25,870 nt of DNA. It comes from Saccoglossus kowalevskii. Its lineage: Eukaryota > Hemichordata > Enteropneusta > Harrimaniidae. Below, one piece after another: positions 10,701 to 19,120 of the stretch (position 1 is the first letter of the stretch; the number at the start of each line of letters is the position of its first letter). A program made the translations under genes and the position numbers. Under the pieces are notes generated by a model that searched no databases, was not told the origin of the DNA, and was given only the letters and a program-made list of their open reading frames with translations. The stretch is from contig NW_003130854.1 in NCBI RefSeq assembly GCF_000003605.2, positions 873,865 through 899,734 of the forward strand, read 5' to 3'.

Positions 10701-13700
10701 AGGGTGTTGTCATTATTAATATAATTATCCTAAATATGTAACAGTCACTGCCAAATAAGCGGCCCACAGTACCATTTTTGGCATTGATCACAAACAAACT
10801 CTAAACACTTCTAAGCTGCACGACAGGCCACGTTGAGCACCGTTCGGGCGCTTGACACTCAAAATAAACAGCCCCTTTCATATTAACACATGGTATATCG
10901 ATAAGTAGTAGTTGTTGATTGTGCCTGGTAATGCATCTTGCGTGAATAATACTAACGATTAATGTCGCTTTTGATGAGCATTATTATTATATTTCGATGT
11001 AGGATTATTTACAAACTTCAGAATTCAGACAAACAAATTAGCTTATGATTATCGCGGTTTCGATATACTTGTATTTGCCTTTTATTACCAATTACTATAC
11101 CACTTACCGGTAAAATAGTCAGTACAACTGTGATAAATAAACAAATACTAGTTAATCAACATGTTAGCTGACGATGGTATTTATTTCAGTTTATCAATCG
11201 ACGTAAAGGATCAATACATCACGTCTCGACTACAAATTAGTCCAATAGTGATATTACAAATAGGTTAACAGTATTCACCGTAACAAATAACTGATTTACC
11301 CCGATATGCAGCATTTTCTCACGTCGGGTCCCGAGCATAATCCGGAACGATAATCGCCATTTACACAAGGATGGGCCCGTGTATCTAGGCACGCCGCACC
11401 TGGTATAGCAGTACAATTTGTGTCGTCTGAAAAAAAATTTTTGTATACCTCGATGAAACACCAAGCGATCAACACTGATTAGTCATCACAGAAACTTTTA
11501 TAAACCATACACAATGTTTCTATGCAGCATACACATTGTATAGTTTTCCATTGTTTCCCTAATACATATGGGATAGTTTACCAAACCACAGCAGCAAAAT
11601 AGTTTTTTTCCGTGGTCTTGTTCACTTTTTTAAGTAAAAACAAACACCAACAACCAGTATAACGAAAACAGATGAGATGTTATGACTCGCACAACGGTAT
11701 TGCATTTACAATACATCTATGTATTAACAAGAAAACAGAATTTGTGATTATTTGTTGAGTATATTTAGGATGAACATTGATTTACTTAAAAACTTGTGTG
11801 TATTATTCATTAACTGTACACCCGTAACGCCAATTTTTAAATATGTGTAAACAACGTGTCAGATTTGTGAACTGCAAGTGTTATTTAAATTAATTGTAAT
11901 ATTGAGTAATTTTAATAAACAATATGTGTCATATTGTTAATAAACATTTCATTCGTATATACAATAGATGATCAAAATTAACATCAGGTGTTTCATTAAT
12001 AATAAGTGTACTCCAAGTGAGTCATTGTATACTTAGAGTTAATGGAGTGGTCTTTTAGCGGGCATGGAATTGAATATTTAATGCAGATATAATATTTGTT
12101 GGAATGTTTACTGTACTCAGATGTTATTATGGAGTAGCTCGGCTTGTTACAATATGTAATGTATTGTATAATGTCCAGGTATTTGGGTGAACATGTTTTA
12201 CAGCTATCATAGTTGGTGTAATTGTGTTTCTTAAAGACATGTTTTCAGTATAGGAATAAGCTCGATGTTACACTACTATAATATACATAATTGTTTTCAG
12301 ACATATTCAGTACAGTACAGTACAGTACATCGTGAATGTACTGAAATAAGCTTGCATGATTAGAAAATGTTTGTCCAACTGGGGTAATATACCTTGAGGA
12401 GGAATGCAGCATTGCCTGAAATGATGCCCCTCACATTTGTCTTGTACATACCAACCATCACACGGTACGCTGGTTTCCTGACATACACCGTTTAATTTAT
12501 CGCAAGCACCATCACCTATTAATGAATAAAAAACAAACAATTTCCTATTATCAGGTGCAGGCATACATATATGTATTGTATTGTCTTCATCGTTAATGTT
12601 AATAATTGTTTACGTAATTCTGGTGAGAGTGTTTAATACTCACGCGTCGTTATTACACGCGCACATAAACACGTGTTATGCTTTACACATTGGGGATGCA
12701 TGCAGAATAGTAAAACTTATTGTGGAAAGCAATAATGAAAAGCGTACACCGCAAATGGCATATATGGGTTGCTATAGGGGGAACGGTAGGATTGTTGATT
12801 TTATCGCTGTAACAATATCTCTGGAGTGCATCCTCTTTACGAGTTATGAGCACATAATAGGGTCCAGATGTGAAACGTCTCCGGTAATGTAATGAGCCAT
12901 ATTAGTTACCAATGAACTGAGAATAACAATATTTTACGTATAACATGTATATTACAAGTATTTACCTCCGTCAGCGATACAACATACCGTGCCATAACTT
13001 TTCGGATGACACCTATATGTTGGAACTGTTGTGTTCAATTCATAAGATTTTCGCCCACCACACTTTAACGACTCCAGTTGACATTTGTTGGGGTATGCAC
13101 AGTCTTCAGTATCTGTAATGAGATGAGAATATTACAAAAAAATAATAAATATAAGTGCATTGACTTCACATTACGACGTAGGTTTCCTTTATTAAAAACA
13201 AAATGATTTTCTTAGAGACAAGTTACTAAAGACTTGTCAAGAAGAAGAAACATTAAACATCAGTTCTATTCTTTCTCGTGTATTTTATGTCACGATTATT
13301 TTGCATCAAATTTGCCTGTCTTGGTGCCGGGTGGCCGTGGATAAGACGTGCCGTGGCATTTAGTTGGACTGTTCGCAACTGTACGCAAGCGGGGATTATA
13401 CTCATGTACGCAGTACATGTTTACTTAGATTTACCAAGGCATTTACCCTTCCGTGTTTTTCACCTTAATCACTTCTTGGGATTGCAACACATAATAGTCA
13501 TTGATATCAGCGGAGGCAATTTGTGATCGAAACAGAATACTACCAAATATACATATTGAAAGACATTTGATGCTCTATAATTCCCAAACCAGTAATATAT
13601 ATACATCGTCAATAATGAATAATTATCTTTTTAATCCTATGATATGTTATACGACAATTACACATATATATGTTTTGGTTATTGGTGTCCTGTGTATAAA

Positions 13701-15958
13701 CATAATGGGGAAAATAAATGTAAACTTACGAACTGAATACGAACATGGGTAGCCACACTGACAATGCACTGTGTAATCAGACTCAGCACTGTAGGCGTTG
13801 TACAACGTGTTAGGCTGCTCGCAAACACCTCCGCTATCAAGACAGGAATCTGAAAACAAATAAACAACGAGTAACTTATTAAGGTAATTGCAATAAATTA
13901 TACACAACCTAAAATAACTATAAATAAAATAAATAAGTGTATGATATTTATGATCAATTTATCTGTCAAGTTTGTTAATATACTCAAAATCAAACGTTTG
14001 GTGACTCCTTTCAACAATGCACTATGTAACAATAGTAAGTATCATTAGCGCAACTCAATTTGAGATACAATTTACAGAAATAATATTAAGTTAGTCAATT
14101 ACGGGAACCCATTCCAAATATAGATGTGCTAAGAATCTCACAATTCAAGCCTCTATTTCAATAGCAATTTCATTCACACTATCAGGATAGCCCAAAATAA
14201 AGTCATTTGATCCCAATATGGATTTAGCTCACTCAAATCTACGAAACCACTTTTTCAGCCTGTATACAGTTTGACTGTGGCGATTTCATTTTCGATCATT
14301 GCTATACTTCATGAACTGTGTACTGTGTTAACGTATCATACCGTATCAACTCGAAAAAATATCAAATAATAATTAATGTTAGTAAGTCTTGACATGCAGT
14401 TCATATTACTGTGATCTTCTCGTCTACAATGTAAATCTTCGTCTGTGTCTTCTGATTGATTATAAAATGCATACAAGTGTTGTGAAAATGTTGAAAGTTG
14501 TACATTTTCATAATCACTGAACCAAAAAGTGTTTAGTTCAAATAAGCACATTTCCGTATTTGTACTAAACAGCAATTCAAGTTTCAATGAAAAATCCATC
14601 CCAAATTTGCTTGATTTAGGTATGCATTTCACACAATATATTCCATGATACAGAATGTAGTATTACCTGTTGCGCCGTTTCCTTGAATATCATACTCCCA
14701 TGGAATAAAACATTTCATGTGTAGATTGCACTTATTATATTCTACACAAACACTACTTTCGGCAAAACAACCTTGTTCAATACCAACATCGGTTCTGTCA
14801 TCCAGGCAAAATCCCTTATTTCCAAATGTATCTTCACATGATATATCAGTATTGTCTGCACAAATAATTTTATTATTTGGAAAAAGTAAAATAAAAAAAA
14901 ATATTTAAAACTGTAGGCTGCAATTCCAAGAGTAACATCGCTTTGAATGAGATTGCCGATTCATTACACAATTGTAGTCATTTAATCTGTTCCGCACATT
15001 ACACAGTGTGTAGTAACGTAACAGATGTGATGTCCCCTTATTCGTGTTTGTCATCAATATATACACAGTTACATACATGCGTTTATAACTCGAGAGACTG
15101 GGCTAATTTAATTTTTGGTCCGTACATTTGGAAATAAAAATTGCGCCTCTAGTATACGAGTTCATGACGAAACCTCCTTTTTCTGGTATGTCAGGAATGC
15201 TGGATTAATATCTTGCATAACATCGCTTCAAGAAATATAGTTTTAAACGACAACAATGCAAAGACAAATATATTTTGGATTTCTATCACTCACTATTACA
15301 CGGTACTGTCATATTGAAAGAATTATTTGCATTTGCACTCATCACAAAATTGGTTGCCTTTCCCTTATGTATAGCAATAATGACAATTTATATTTGGTCG
15401 CATAAAAGTGCTTCTTTCAGTTTTATAAATCGAGTTAATATGTTTTCTATTCATTTATTATTTTTGGCAGTTGATAATAAGTTGCGTTTGAAGAATGGCC
15501 GTACTAAAGAATTGTACATTACATATGTGTGAGTTGTTTATACTGGCTATAAATTATGCAATGTATTAGCTCAAATATATTAATCAGTTTCTTAAACTCA
15601 CCATAATTAGCATTAAAGTGTTCCCACTACAATAAAATAAAAGAAAATATACAATTGATCTGTGAGTATACACAAACTAACATACAGTGTAAATACTTAT
15701 ATACACTTTTCACAATGATAAAAATTGTGTTTTACATGAGTGATATACCTTTGTAACGGTATTTTGTATGCAACACAAGAAGCTAGAATTTACTTGGCCA
15801 CTTTTTAATTGTTACTATAGTATCAATGTGATTAAAATCTTCTTTATAATGGAGAATCCGTGAACAGCTAATACAGTACCTGATCTTCAAGTTTGACTGT
15901 TAACACAGACTTTATAAACACTGACATAATGATGCAGCAACGTATTGACATTCGCATC
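7731..15958 (-). CDS. Secreted cysteine-module + VWD-domain protein gene (reassembled, about 507 aa, 11 exons)
   Basis: The gene was assembled by hand from GT-AG sites and phase: 15957-15880 (start), 15626-15602, 14855-14667, 13849-13730, 13112-12966, 12515-12393, 11428-11302 (see below), 10567-10433, 8645-8386, 8174-7870 and 7746-7731 (stop). All splices keep one frame except the fifth cysteine-rich exon, which has one surplus G. Layout: weak signal peptide (1 to about 21), six disulfide-rich modules (about 36-314), one VWD domain (about 316-500), short tail ending RPAN. VWD domains mediate protein-protein contacts in secreted multimers and matrices; the usual C8, TIL and EGF neighbours are absent. 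Likely extracellular, for example matrix, mucus or humoral; the function is unknown. The VWD half is secure and the 5' two exons are tentative. A gap in the intron at 10202-10251 could hide sequence. Confidence 0.6.
7870..8174 (-). CDS. VWD domain, C-terminal half (101 codons)
   Basis: Acceptor TTATGTTATTGTAG, donor GTAAGT; entry phase 0, exit phase 2. Clear VWD signatures are present: GEFTVWFNDDGHVSIAID, then KVCGLLGNANDDPDDDF, equivalent to the CGLCGNYN-type loop with Asp/Asn residues for calcium, then VEEFGNSWEIPD at the usual end of the domain. The second cysteine of CGLCGN is a leucine here. Two N-glycosylation sequons (NRT, NDS) lie near the start. Reading through the donor would end at once in TAA, giving an almost identical C-terminus. 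Confidence 0.88.
8386..8645 (-). CDS. VWD domain, N-terminal half (86 codons)
   Basis: Acceptor TTTGTATTATTGCAG, donor GTGAGT; entry phase 1, exit phase 0. The peptide SIFGYLNFHTLDKTKFRF, NGSYTLIREC, FSIVIDNWLKQQ and IYVTMNIKLMGSFRIDLLEG follows the beta-strand order of a VWD domain. The usual GDPHYxTFDG opening is changed to GYLNFHTLDK, and the first family cysteine (G-x-C before Y-x-L) is missing. An NGS sequon is present. The match is by pattern recognition; with the next exon it makes a full-length domain of about 185 residues. Confidence 0.8.
9429..9760. repeat. Three diverged tandem repeat units, period about 120-140 bp
   Basis: Segments starting near 9433, 9551 and 9691 share the core GAATTGAAAATAAT followed by ATGAAATGAAYGAATC and similar flanks; the first two also share an ACCCAAGATACC / ACCCAAAGTACC stretch. 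A weaker fourth copy (AAAAATGAAATGAAT) lies near 9856. They look like an old minisatellite-type expansion inside an intron. Confidence 0.6.
10202..10251. other. Assembly gap (50 N)
   Basis: Fifty undetermined bases within the intron before the VWD exons. The true length is unknown, so an extra exon here cannot be excluded, although flanking phases (1 and 1) are already compatible. Confidence 0.98.
10433..10567 (-). CDS. Cysteine-rich exon 6 of the VWD gene (phase 1-1, 45 codons)
   Basis: Acceptor TGTTATTTTGTAG, donor GTAAGT, both strong. It codes HTTGLKKSHDCHDAGGCC, RPRFCEGSEIELPKKC and STNCKCCAHP, with eight cysteines. The same framework is visible (C-x6-C-x4-C-x10-C-x5-CC) with two extra cysteines, which would allow a fourth disulfide. 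The composition is compact and basic. It is the last module before the VWD domain. Confidence 0.7.
10568..12392. other. Introns of the VWD gene around cysteine-rich exon 5
   Basis: Only exon 5 (11302-11428) was found here. I looked for a phase 2-to-1 exon in 10568-11301 that would resolve the exon 5 conflict and saw none: a 16-nt candidate near 10650 creates a stop. A short GC-richer patch near 10820-10860 has no donor and is probably a repeat scrap. An (ACAGT)n microsatellite is at about 12311-12328. Confidence 0.45.
11302..11428 (-). CDS. Cysteine-rich exon 5 of the VWD gene, with a phase conflict at its donor
   Basis: Acceptor TTTTTTTTCAG. It codes DTNCTAIPGAACLDTRAHPC, VNGDYRSGLCSGPDVR and KCCIS, with spacing C-x7-C-x7-C-x9-C-x7-CC. 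This is a close relative of exon 4. The only adjacent donor, GTAAAT, follows TCGGG. The exon is then 127 nt and leaves in phase 2, while the next exon needs phase 1. A single extra G in a run of four explains it: a 126-nt exon would restore the frame. If the intron were retained, translation would stop right after CCISG. It could be a sequence error, an allelic frameshift or an unseen alternative exon. Confidence 0.6.
12393..12515 (-). CDS. Cysteine-rich exon 4 of the VWD gene (phase 1-1, 41 codons)
   Basis: Acceptor TTCATTAATAG, donor GTATAT. It codes DGACDKLNGVCQETSVPC, DGWYVQDKCEG and RQCCIPPQ. The cysteine spacing is C-x6-C-x6-C-x8-C-x7-CC. Together with the next exon this is the clearest form of the module. 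The pattern C..G.C.(D/E)TS..C.G.Y...C.G.....CC is one I associate with small domains in secreted metazoan and fungal proteins, though I cannot name a family with certainty. Confidence 0.65.
12966..13112 (-). CDS. Cysteine-rich exon 3 of the VWD gene (phase 1-1, 49 codons)
   Basis: Acceptor CTCATTACAG, donor GTAAAT. The peptide holds DCAYPNKCQLESLKCGG, an NTT glycosylation sequon, YRCHPKSYG and TVCCIADG. The spacing C-x5-C-x6-C-x16-C-x8-CC is the module scaffold with a long third loop. Its place between modules of the same ending (CCI) supports tandem origin. The acceptor pyrimidine tract is weak, but the phase agrees with both neighbours. Confidence 0.6.
13318..13400 (+). repeat. Possible tRNA-derived SINE remnant
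   Basis: A GC-richer patch in the intron between cysteine exons 2 and 3 contains TGGCCGTGGATAAGACG, which resembles a tRNA/SINE A box (TGGC..AGTGGATAAGACG). GTTCGCAACTG follows about 40 bases later, a poor B box. No complete tRNA fold is visible. It is a guess based on these two motifs and composition. Confidence 0.3.
13730..13849 (-). CDS. Cysteine-rich exon 2 of the VWD gene (phase 1-1, 40 codons)
   Basis: Acceptor TTTGTTTTCAG, donor GTAAGT. It codes SCLDSGGVCEQ, a Tyr/Ser-rich spacer, then VHCQCGYPCSYSV, for five cysteines. The opening C-x6-C matches other modules, but the second half is different (CQCGYPC), so it may be a distinct small domain. Entry and exit in phase 1 let it be gained or lost without a frameshift. 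Confidence 0.65.
14667..14855 (-). CDS. Cysteine-rich exon 1 of the VWD gene (phase 1-1, 63 codons)
   Basis: Acceptor TTATTTGTGCAG, donor GTAATA. The reading is open only in phase 1. It gives six cysteines in segments ISCEDTFGNKGFCLDD, GCFAESSVCVEYNKC and HMKCFIPW. The end KCFIP parallels QCCIP in the later modules but lacks the Cys doublet, so it is probably a diverged member of the same module set. No named domain is assigned. The plus-strand ORF opposite is a shadow. Confidence 0.6.
14856..15601. other. Intron of the VWD gene, nothing else seen
   Basis: AT-rich sequence between the candidate microexon and cysteine-rich exon 1. Plus-strand ORFs (14943-15137 and 15275-15532) show no domain, no matched splice sites and random composition. 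Confidence 0.45.
15602..15626 (-). CDS. Candidate 25-nt microexon of the VWD gene
   Basis: The acceptor TTTTATTTTATTGTAG and donor GTGAGT bracket 25 bases coding WEHFNANY plus one base. It enters in phase 0 and leaves in phase 1. It therefore fits both the start exon at 15880 (phase 0) and the first cysteine-rich exon at 14855 (phase 1). The splice signals are good, but an exon this short could be chance. Confidence 0.4.
15880..15958 (-). CDS. Candidate first coding exon of the VWD gene (weak signal peptide)
   Basis: A strong acceptor, CTCTTCCCTTTTACAG, sits immediately before GATG on the minus strand. The ATG at 15957 opens 26 codons, MRMSIRCCIIMSVFIK and so on, to the donor CAG|GTACTG. The exon ends in phase 0, which matches the microexon at 15602. 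The peptide has a basic start and a hydrophobic stretch but a lysine inside it, so it is a poor signal peptide. In-frame ATGs at codons 3 and 11 are alternatives. The upstream acceptor implies a 5'UTR exon that I did not find. Confidence 0.4.
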
Positions 15959-17399
15959 CTGTAAAAGGGAAGAGACACACAATCACAGTTTCACTGTAAA
16001 CATTGAATATCAGTGTAATATATGTATCTCTAGCCTACACAATCACTTAAGTGTTTTTTATACTTTGCTGGTTTAAATATAGTGATTTTCAAGACACTTT
16101 TGTAATGTTTTGAAATCATTCTGTAATAGACGTGAAGCGCCCACGTACGTATTACTCCACAATCGAAAACATTAGTTCATGTTCGAGGGAAATATGTCAC
16201 CATAACAAAATCATGTACGCTCATTCGGTTCTCACGACGTTGCAGTACTGTTTAGGACCAACAAGTCGCATGTTTAAAGTAGACATTATAAAATTACAAG
16301 AATTAAATTACAAGAATTTTATAAAAAGATTGTTTACTAATTGTAAATCAAAAGAAAAACAATGTATATGTTCTTTTTAAGTAGTGATTCATCCGCTGAC
16401 ATCCATGTAAGTTAACACCATTTATTGATTCATCTGATTTTTAGATATATTCTCGTCATCTAAAAACATTATATGATATGAAGCTAGCGACACAAAATGA
16501 TCAACATTTTAATCTGAGATCATTAGTGTCACTGTGAATAACGTAAACGTATTGTAACAGCCTGTTACTGTAATCAACATACAACATTTACTCAGTATTC
16601 GTTTTAGTATGTATTATAAATTTATGCAGTCTATAAACAATTTTAAAATACCTCAATCAGCATGTACACTTTCTCATCTTTTTAACGATTCTGCCGTATT
16701 TATTGATTAGTCTTGTGTCTAAATTCCGCTGCCGGACGGGGTATGATGCGTCGGTGAGTGTATAGTTTGGTGGTGTGCGGTGGGCATTATTGGATGGTAT
16801 TATTTTGATTTATTCACGATATGATGCGTTTGAATAGAGAACTGTGATTAATAAATGCTACACAGCTAGATCATTCATTGCACATAATTTTTCAAAAATA
16901 AATGTGGCATATGGTTGGGATTTCACCGGTTTGCGTTACAGGCCATTGTATATATGGCCTAATTCACCAAAATAATAGAGTGATTTTGAATACCAGGTCG
17001 CCTGCGTTTCCATCAGTGCGTGACATGGCGCTAAACGTCTGCTTAGTGTAGCTTATTCAGTGACGTTTATTTGCGGTATAGATACATGTTTGCGGAATCT
17101 GTGTTTTTGTTTTGCTTGTTCTTACCCGGACAATCTTGCCGGCAGGCGAGCTCGAAACTCGAAAAAAATATTGGGAACAATGGCACGCGTAATATGGTCA
17201 AATAAATATTTACTTTGCTCTTTGAATAATAATTTTCAATTTATTGAAGAACGCTTAAAATTCATCTGACGGAATTGAAATAGTTACATTACACAAAATA
17301 TGCACTCACTGTCACACTTACAACAATATACGGATAATAGTTATACAGAATACAATTATGAAATACAAAATTCAGGATAAAAAACTGCAATAAGCAAAA
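15959..17399. other. Upstream flank of the VWD gene; no gene supported
   Basis: The acceptor at 15958 implies a 5'UTR exon in or beyond this stretch, but I cannot place it. Plus-strand ORFs at 16132-16380 and 17060-17269 have no recognisable domain. A small inverted repeat, GGCCAT-TGTAT-ATATGGCC, lies at about 16943. Confidence 0.4.
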
Positions 17400-18240
17400 A
17401 GACAATTCAAAAAAGTTAATTTGGAAGATTCTGTTGTCTTTTAAGGAAACTGGTTTTAATACATTTAGCCAGTGATATACAGATCATTTTGTTTTGCTTT
17501 TCATTAAAGTTAAGAATTTTCTACGATTGTTTAAGTTCATAAAGTTGTTCATGTGTTTGTTAGTTTCTTCTGACAAGATTTCACACTGTAATCTAGAAAG
17601 TGAGCATAACATTATGAAGTGTACTTCATCCTCCACTTCATTCCTCACATAATATTTTTTTGTGTTTGGGTTTTTGGTCTAGAGTGTATTTTCTTTTCAG
17701 AGGGAACTGCCTAGTTTGCCGTATATACCCATTTTGGATGTATTTTTTGAACTCCGAGTACAAAGCTGTTGAAGTAGAGATGCACTTTTCCACCTTGATT
17801 GGTATGAGCGTTCAGCCCCCCAAAAAACAAAAACAAAACAAAACATCTCTGTCATAGACTAATATCGAATGAACTAATTTATCGATTTTGGTTGGATTTG
17901 TATCCTATTTCCTGTTTGCCCTCTCTGTTTAAGAATATTTATGACCGCTTTGAATTTCCCATCGCTGCTCATTAACACTCCCAGATAATTGAACTGTGTG
18001 ACAACGTTCACTTCTTCATTTTCTTGAAAAATAAATTTTCAAACATTTGTTTTCTTTATGTTGATTGCATGAAGCCAAATTATCTAAACAGTTCTGTAAA
18101 CCATTTTTACTTTCATCCGGTAATGTTTTGAAATCGACAAATGTGGTCATTATTACGTGAGCTAGATTTAGCAGGGACAAATAGTTCCGTTTTGTCGTCA
18201 AAGTGTGAGTTTTTATACCAGTGTGATCCACTAATTGATT
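17400..18240 (-). pseudogene. Decayed non-LTR retrotransposon (LINE) reverse transcriptase 3' fragment
   Basis: Three colinear minus-strand segments match the end of a LINE RT ORF. The first (about 18230-18030) gives GLQNCLDNLASC and ENKCLKIYFSRK, the region after the YADD box where GLQ..LD.L and KTKVMVF-type motifs occur; the catalytic YADD itself is degraded. The second (about 18020-17870) gives VTQFNYLGVLMSSDGKF, the FNYLG(V/I) motif typical of this zone. The third (about 17770-17550) gives YSEFKKYIQNGY and then VEDEVHFIMLC, the usual EDE.HF...C near the 3' end. Frameshifts and stops separate them, so it is a dead, 5'-truncated copy. The family (RTE, CR1 or other) cannot be set from this. 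Confidence 0.75.
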
Positions 18241-18412
18241 TTATTCAAATCACAGCAAGATATTATACGTTTCACGGAGACAGTATTTAACAGAAAATCC
18301 CCGACACGTATTTTGACTTCTAACCCCGATTTTGCATGAAAGTATAGGAACGTTTTGTCGATAAAGCATGCGTTTTTATTTTAGTGCGATCCACTATAAT
18401 TCTTTTTTATTA
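18187..18412. repeat. About 60-bp duplication in and beside the LINE relic
   Basis: The segments at 18190-18245 and 18352-18410 share the order CGTTTTGTCG, AAAG, GTTTTTAT, then AGTGYGATCCACTA with scattered differences. The first lies in the RT remnant and the second just outside it, so the relic may be partly duplicated or extend further. Confidence 0.6.
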
Positions 18413-18702
18413 TTGGGAAATAATTGCTTAAATTAACAACAGTGCTAGCTATAACGCAAGTGTTCACACTGGTAAATAAGCAAACACGTTCATGATTATT
18501 TTTTTATTTATTTTTTTGTTTTTTAAAAAGCAATTAATGTTGTTTTGAAATTAAACATCGGGTTTTCAATTTGTTCCAGTCCGCTCGCTAAAAGAAGGCT
18601 CCGCACTGAACTGTCAGCTCATGAATAATCTTGCATAAATATGTATATTGAGCTCCGAGGTTACCGGGGCGGAAACCGCTGGTTTGATTTTTATCACCTC
18701 CC

Positions 18703-19120
18703 TAACCACACGCACAAATGCTCAGCAACGTATTGTCTTGTTTGACGGATTGTTTGGATTAATAAAAATATCGATGCGTCAGCCGTTGTACATCCATGAT
18801 ACTATGCATTGATATACGTGCCTAATATGATTTAAATAAACACCGATTATCATGTATCACATCTGACTAGTGTGTACATATAGTACACATAGTACACATA
18901 CAGTAGATTGTGCATATTGTATAAGGCGAAACACATGATATTGCTTTGTCTATTGTGAATATGTAAAATCTATTTTGTTAATCAAACAGGTTTTGAAAAT
19001 AATACGCATGTGTTGAATTCATTTAAATACGTTTTCTAGGTATCGCGCAATAATCTACTTCATAGAAACCTGACAACAATTTGGATGCATCATAGATACA
19101 TTTTGACCACACATCATAGT
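18703..19120. repeat. Dispersed repeat, copy 1 (uninterrupted)
   Basis: This segment runs from CTAACCAC...GCACAAATGCT to about CATAGATACATTT.GACCA.AC. Its left part matches 20935-21097 and its right part matches 24064-24265, in the same order and orientation with few differences. It is the unbroken version of a repeat whose second copy was split by a TIR element. A short AGTACACAT iteration at 18880-18905 is present only here. No ORF or TIR is recognised in it. Confidence 0.85.

Noticed and set aside
10820-10865. GC-richer cysteine-containing stretch considered as a missing exon between cysteine exons 5 and 6
   Set aside because: No usable donor, stops in two frames, and it looks like a scrap of a dispersed repeat.
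12581-12892. Plus-strand ORF of 103 codons inside an intron
   Set aside because: Random-looking composition, with no splice sites, domain or poly(A) signal.
14717-14908. Plus-strand ORF of 63 codons
   Set aside because: It lies opposite cysteine-rich exon 1, which has splice sites, phase and cysteine pattern; the plus frame has none.
15748-15781. Possible 34-nt exon between TCTAG and GTATAT on the minus strand
   Set aside because: Weak pyrimidine tract, and its phase 0-to-1 would conflict with the microexon at 15602.
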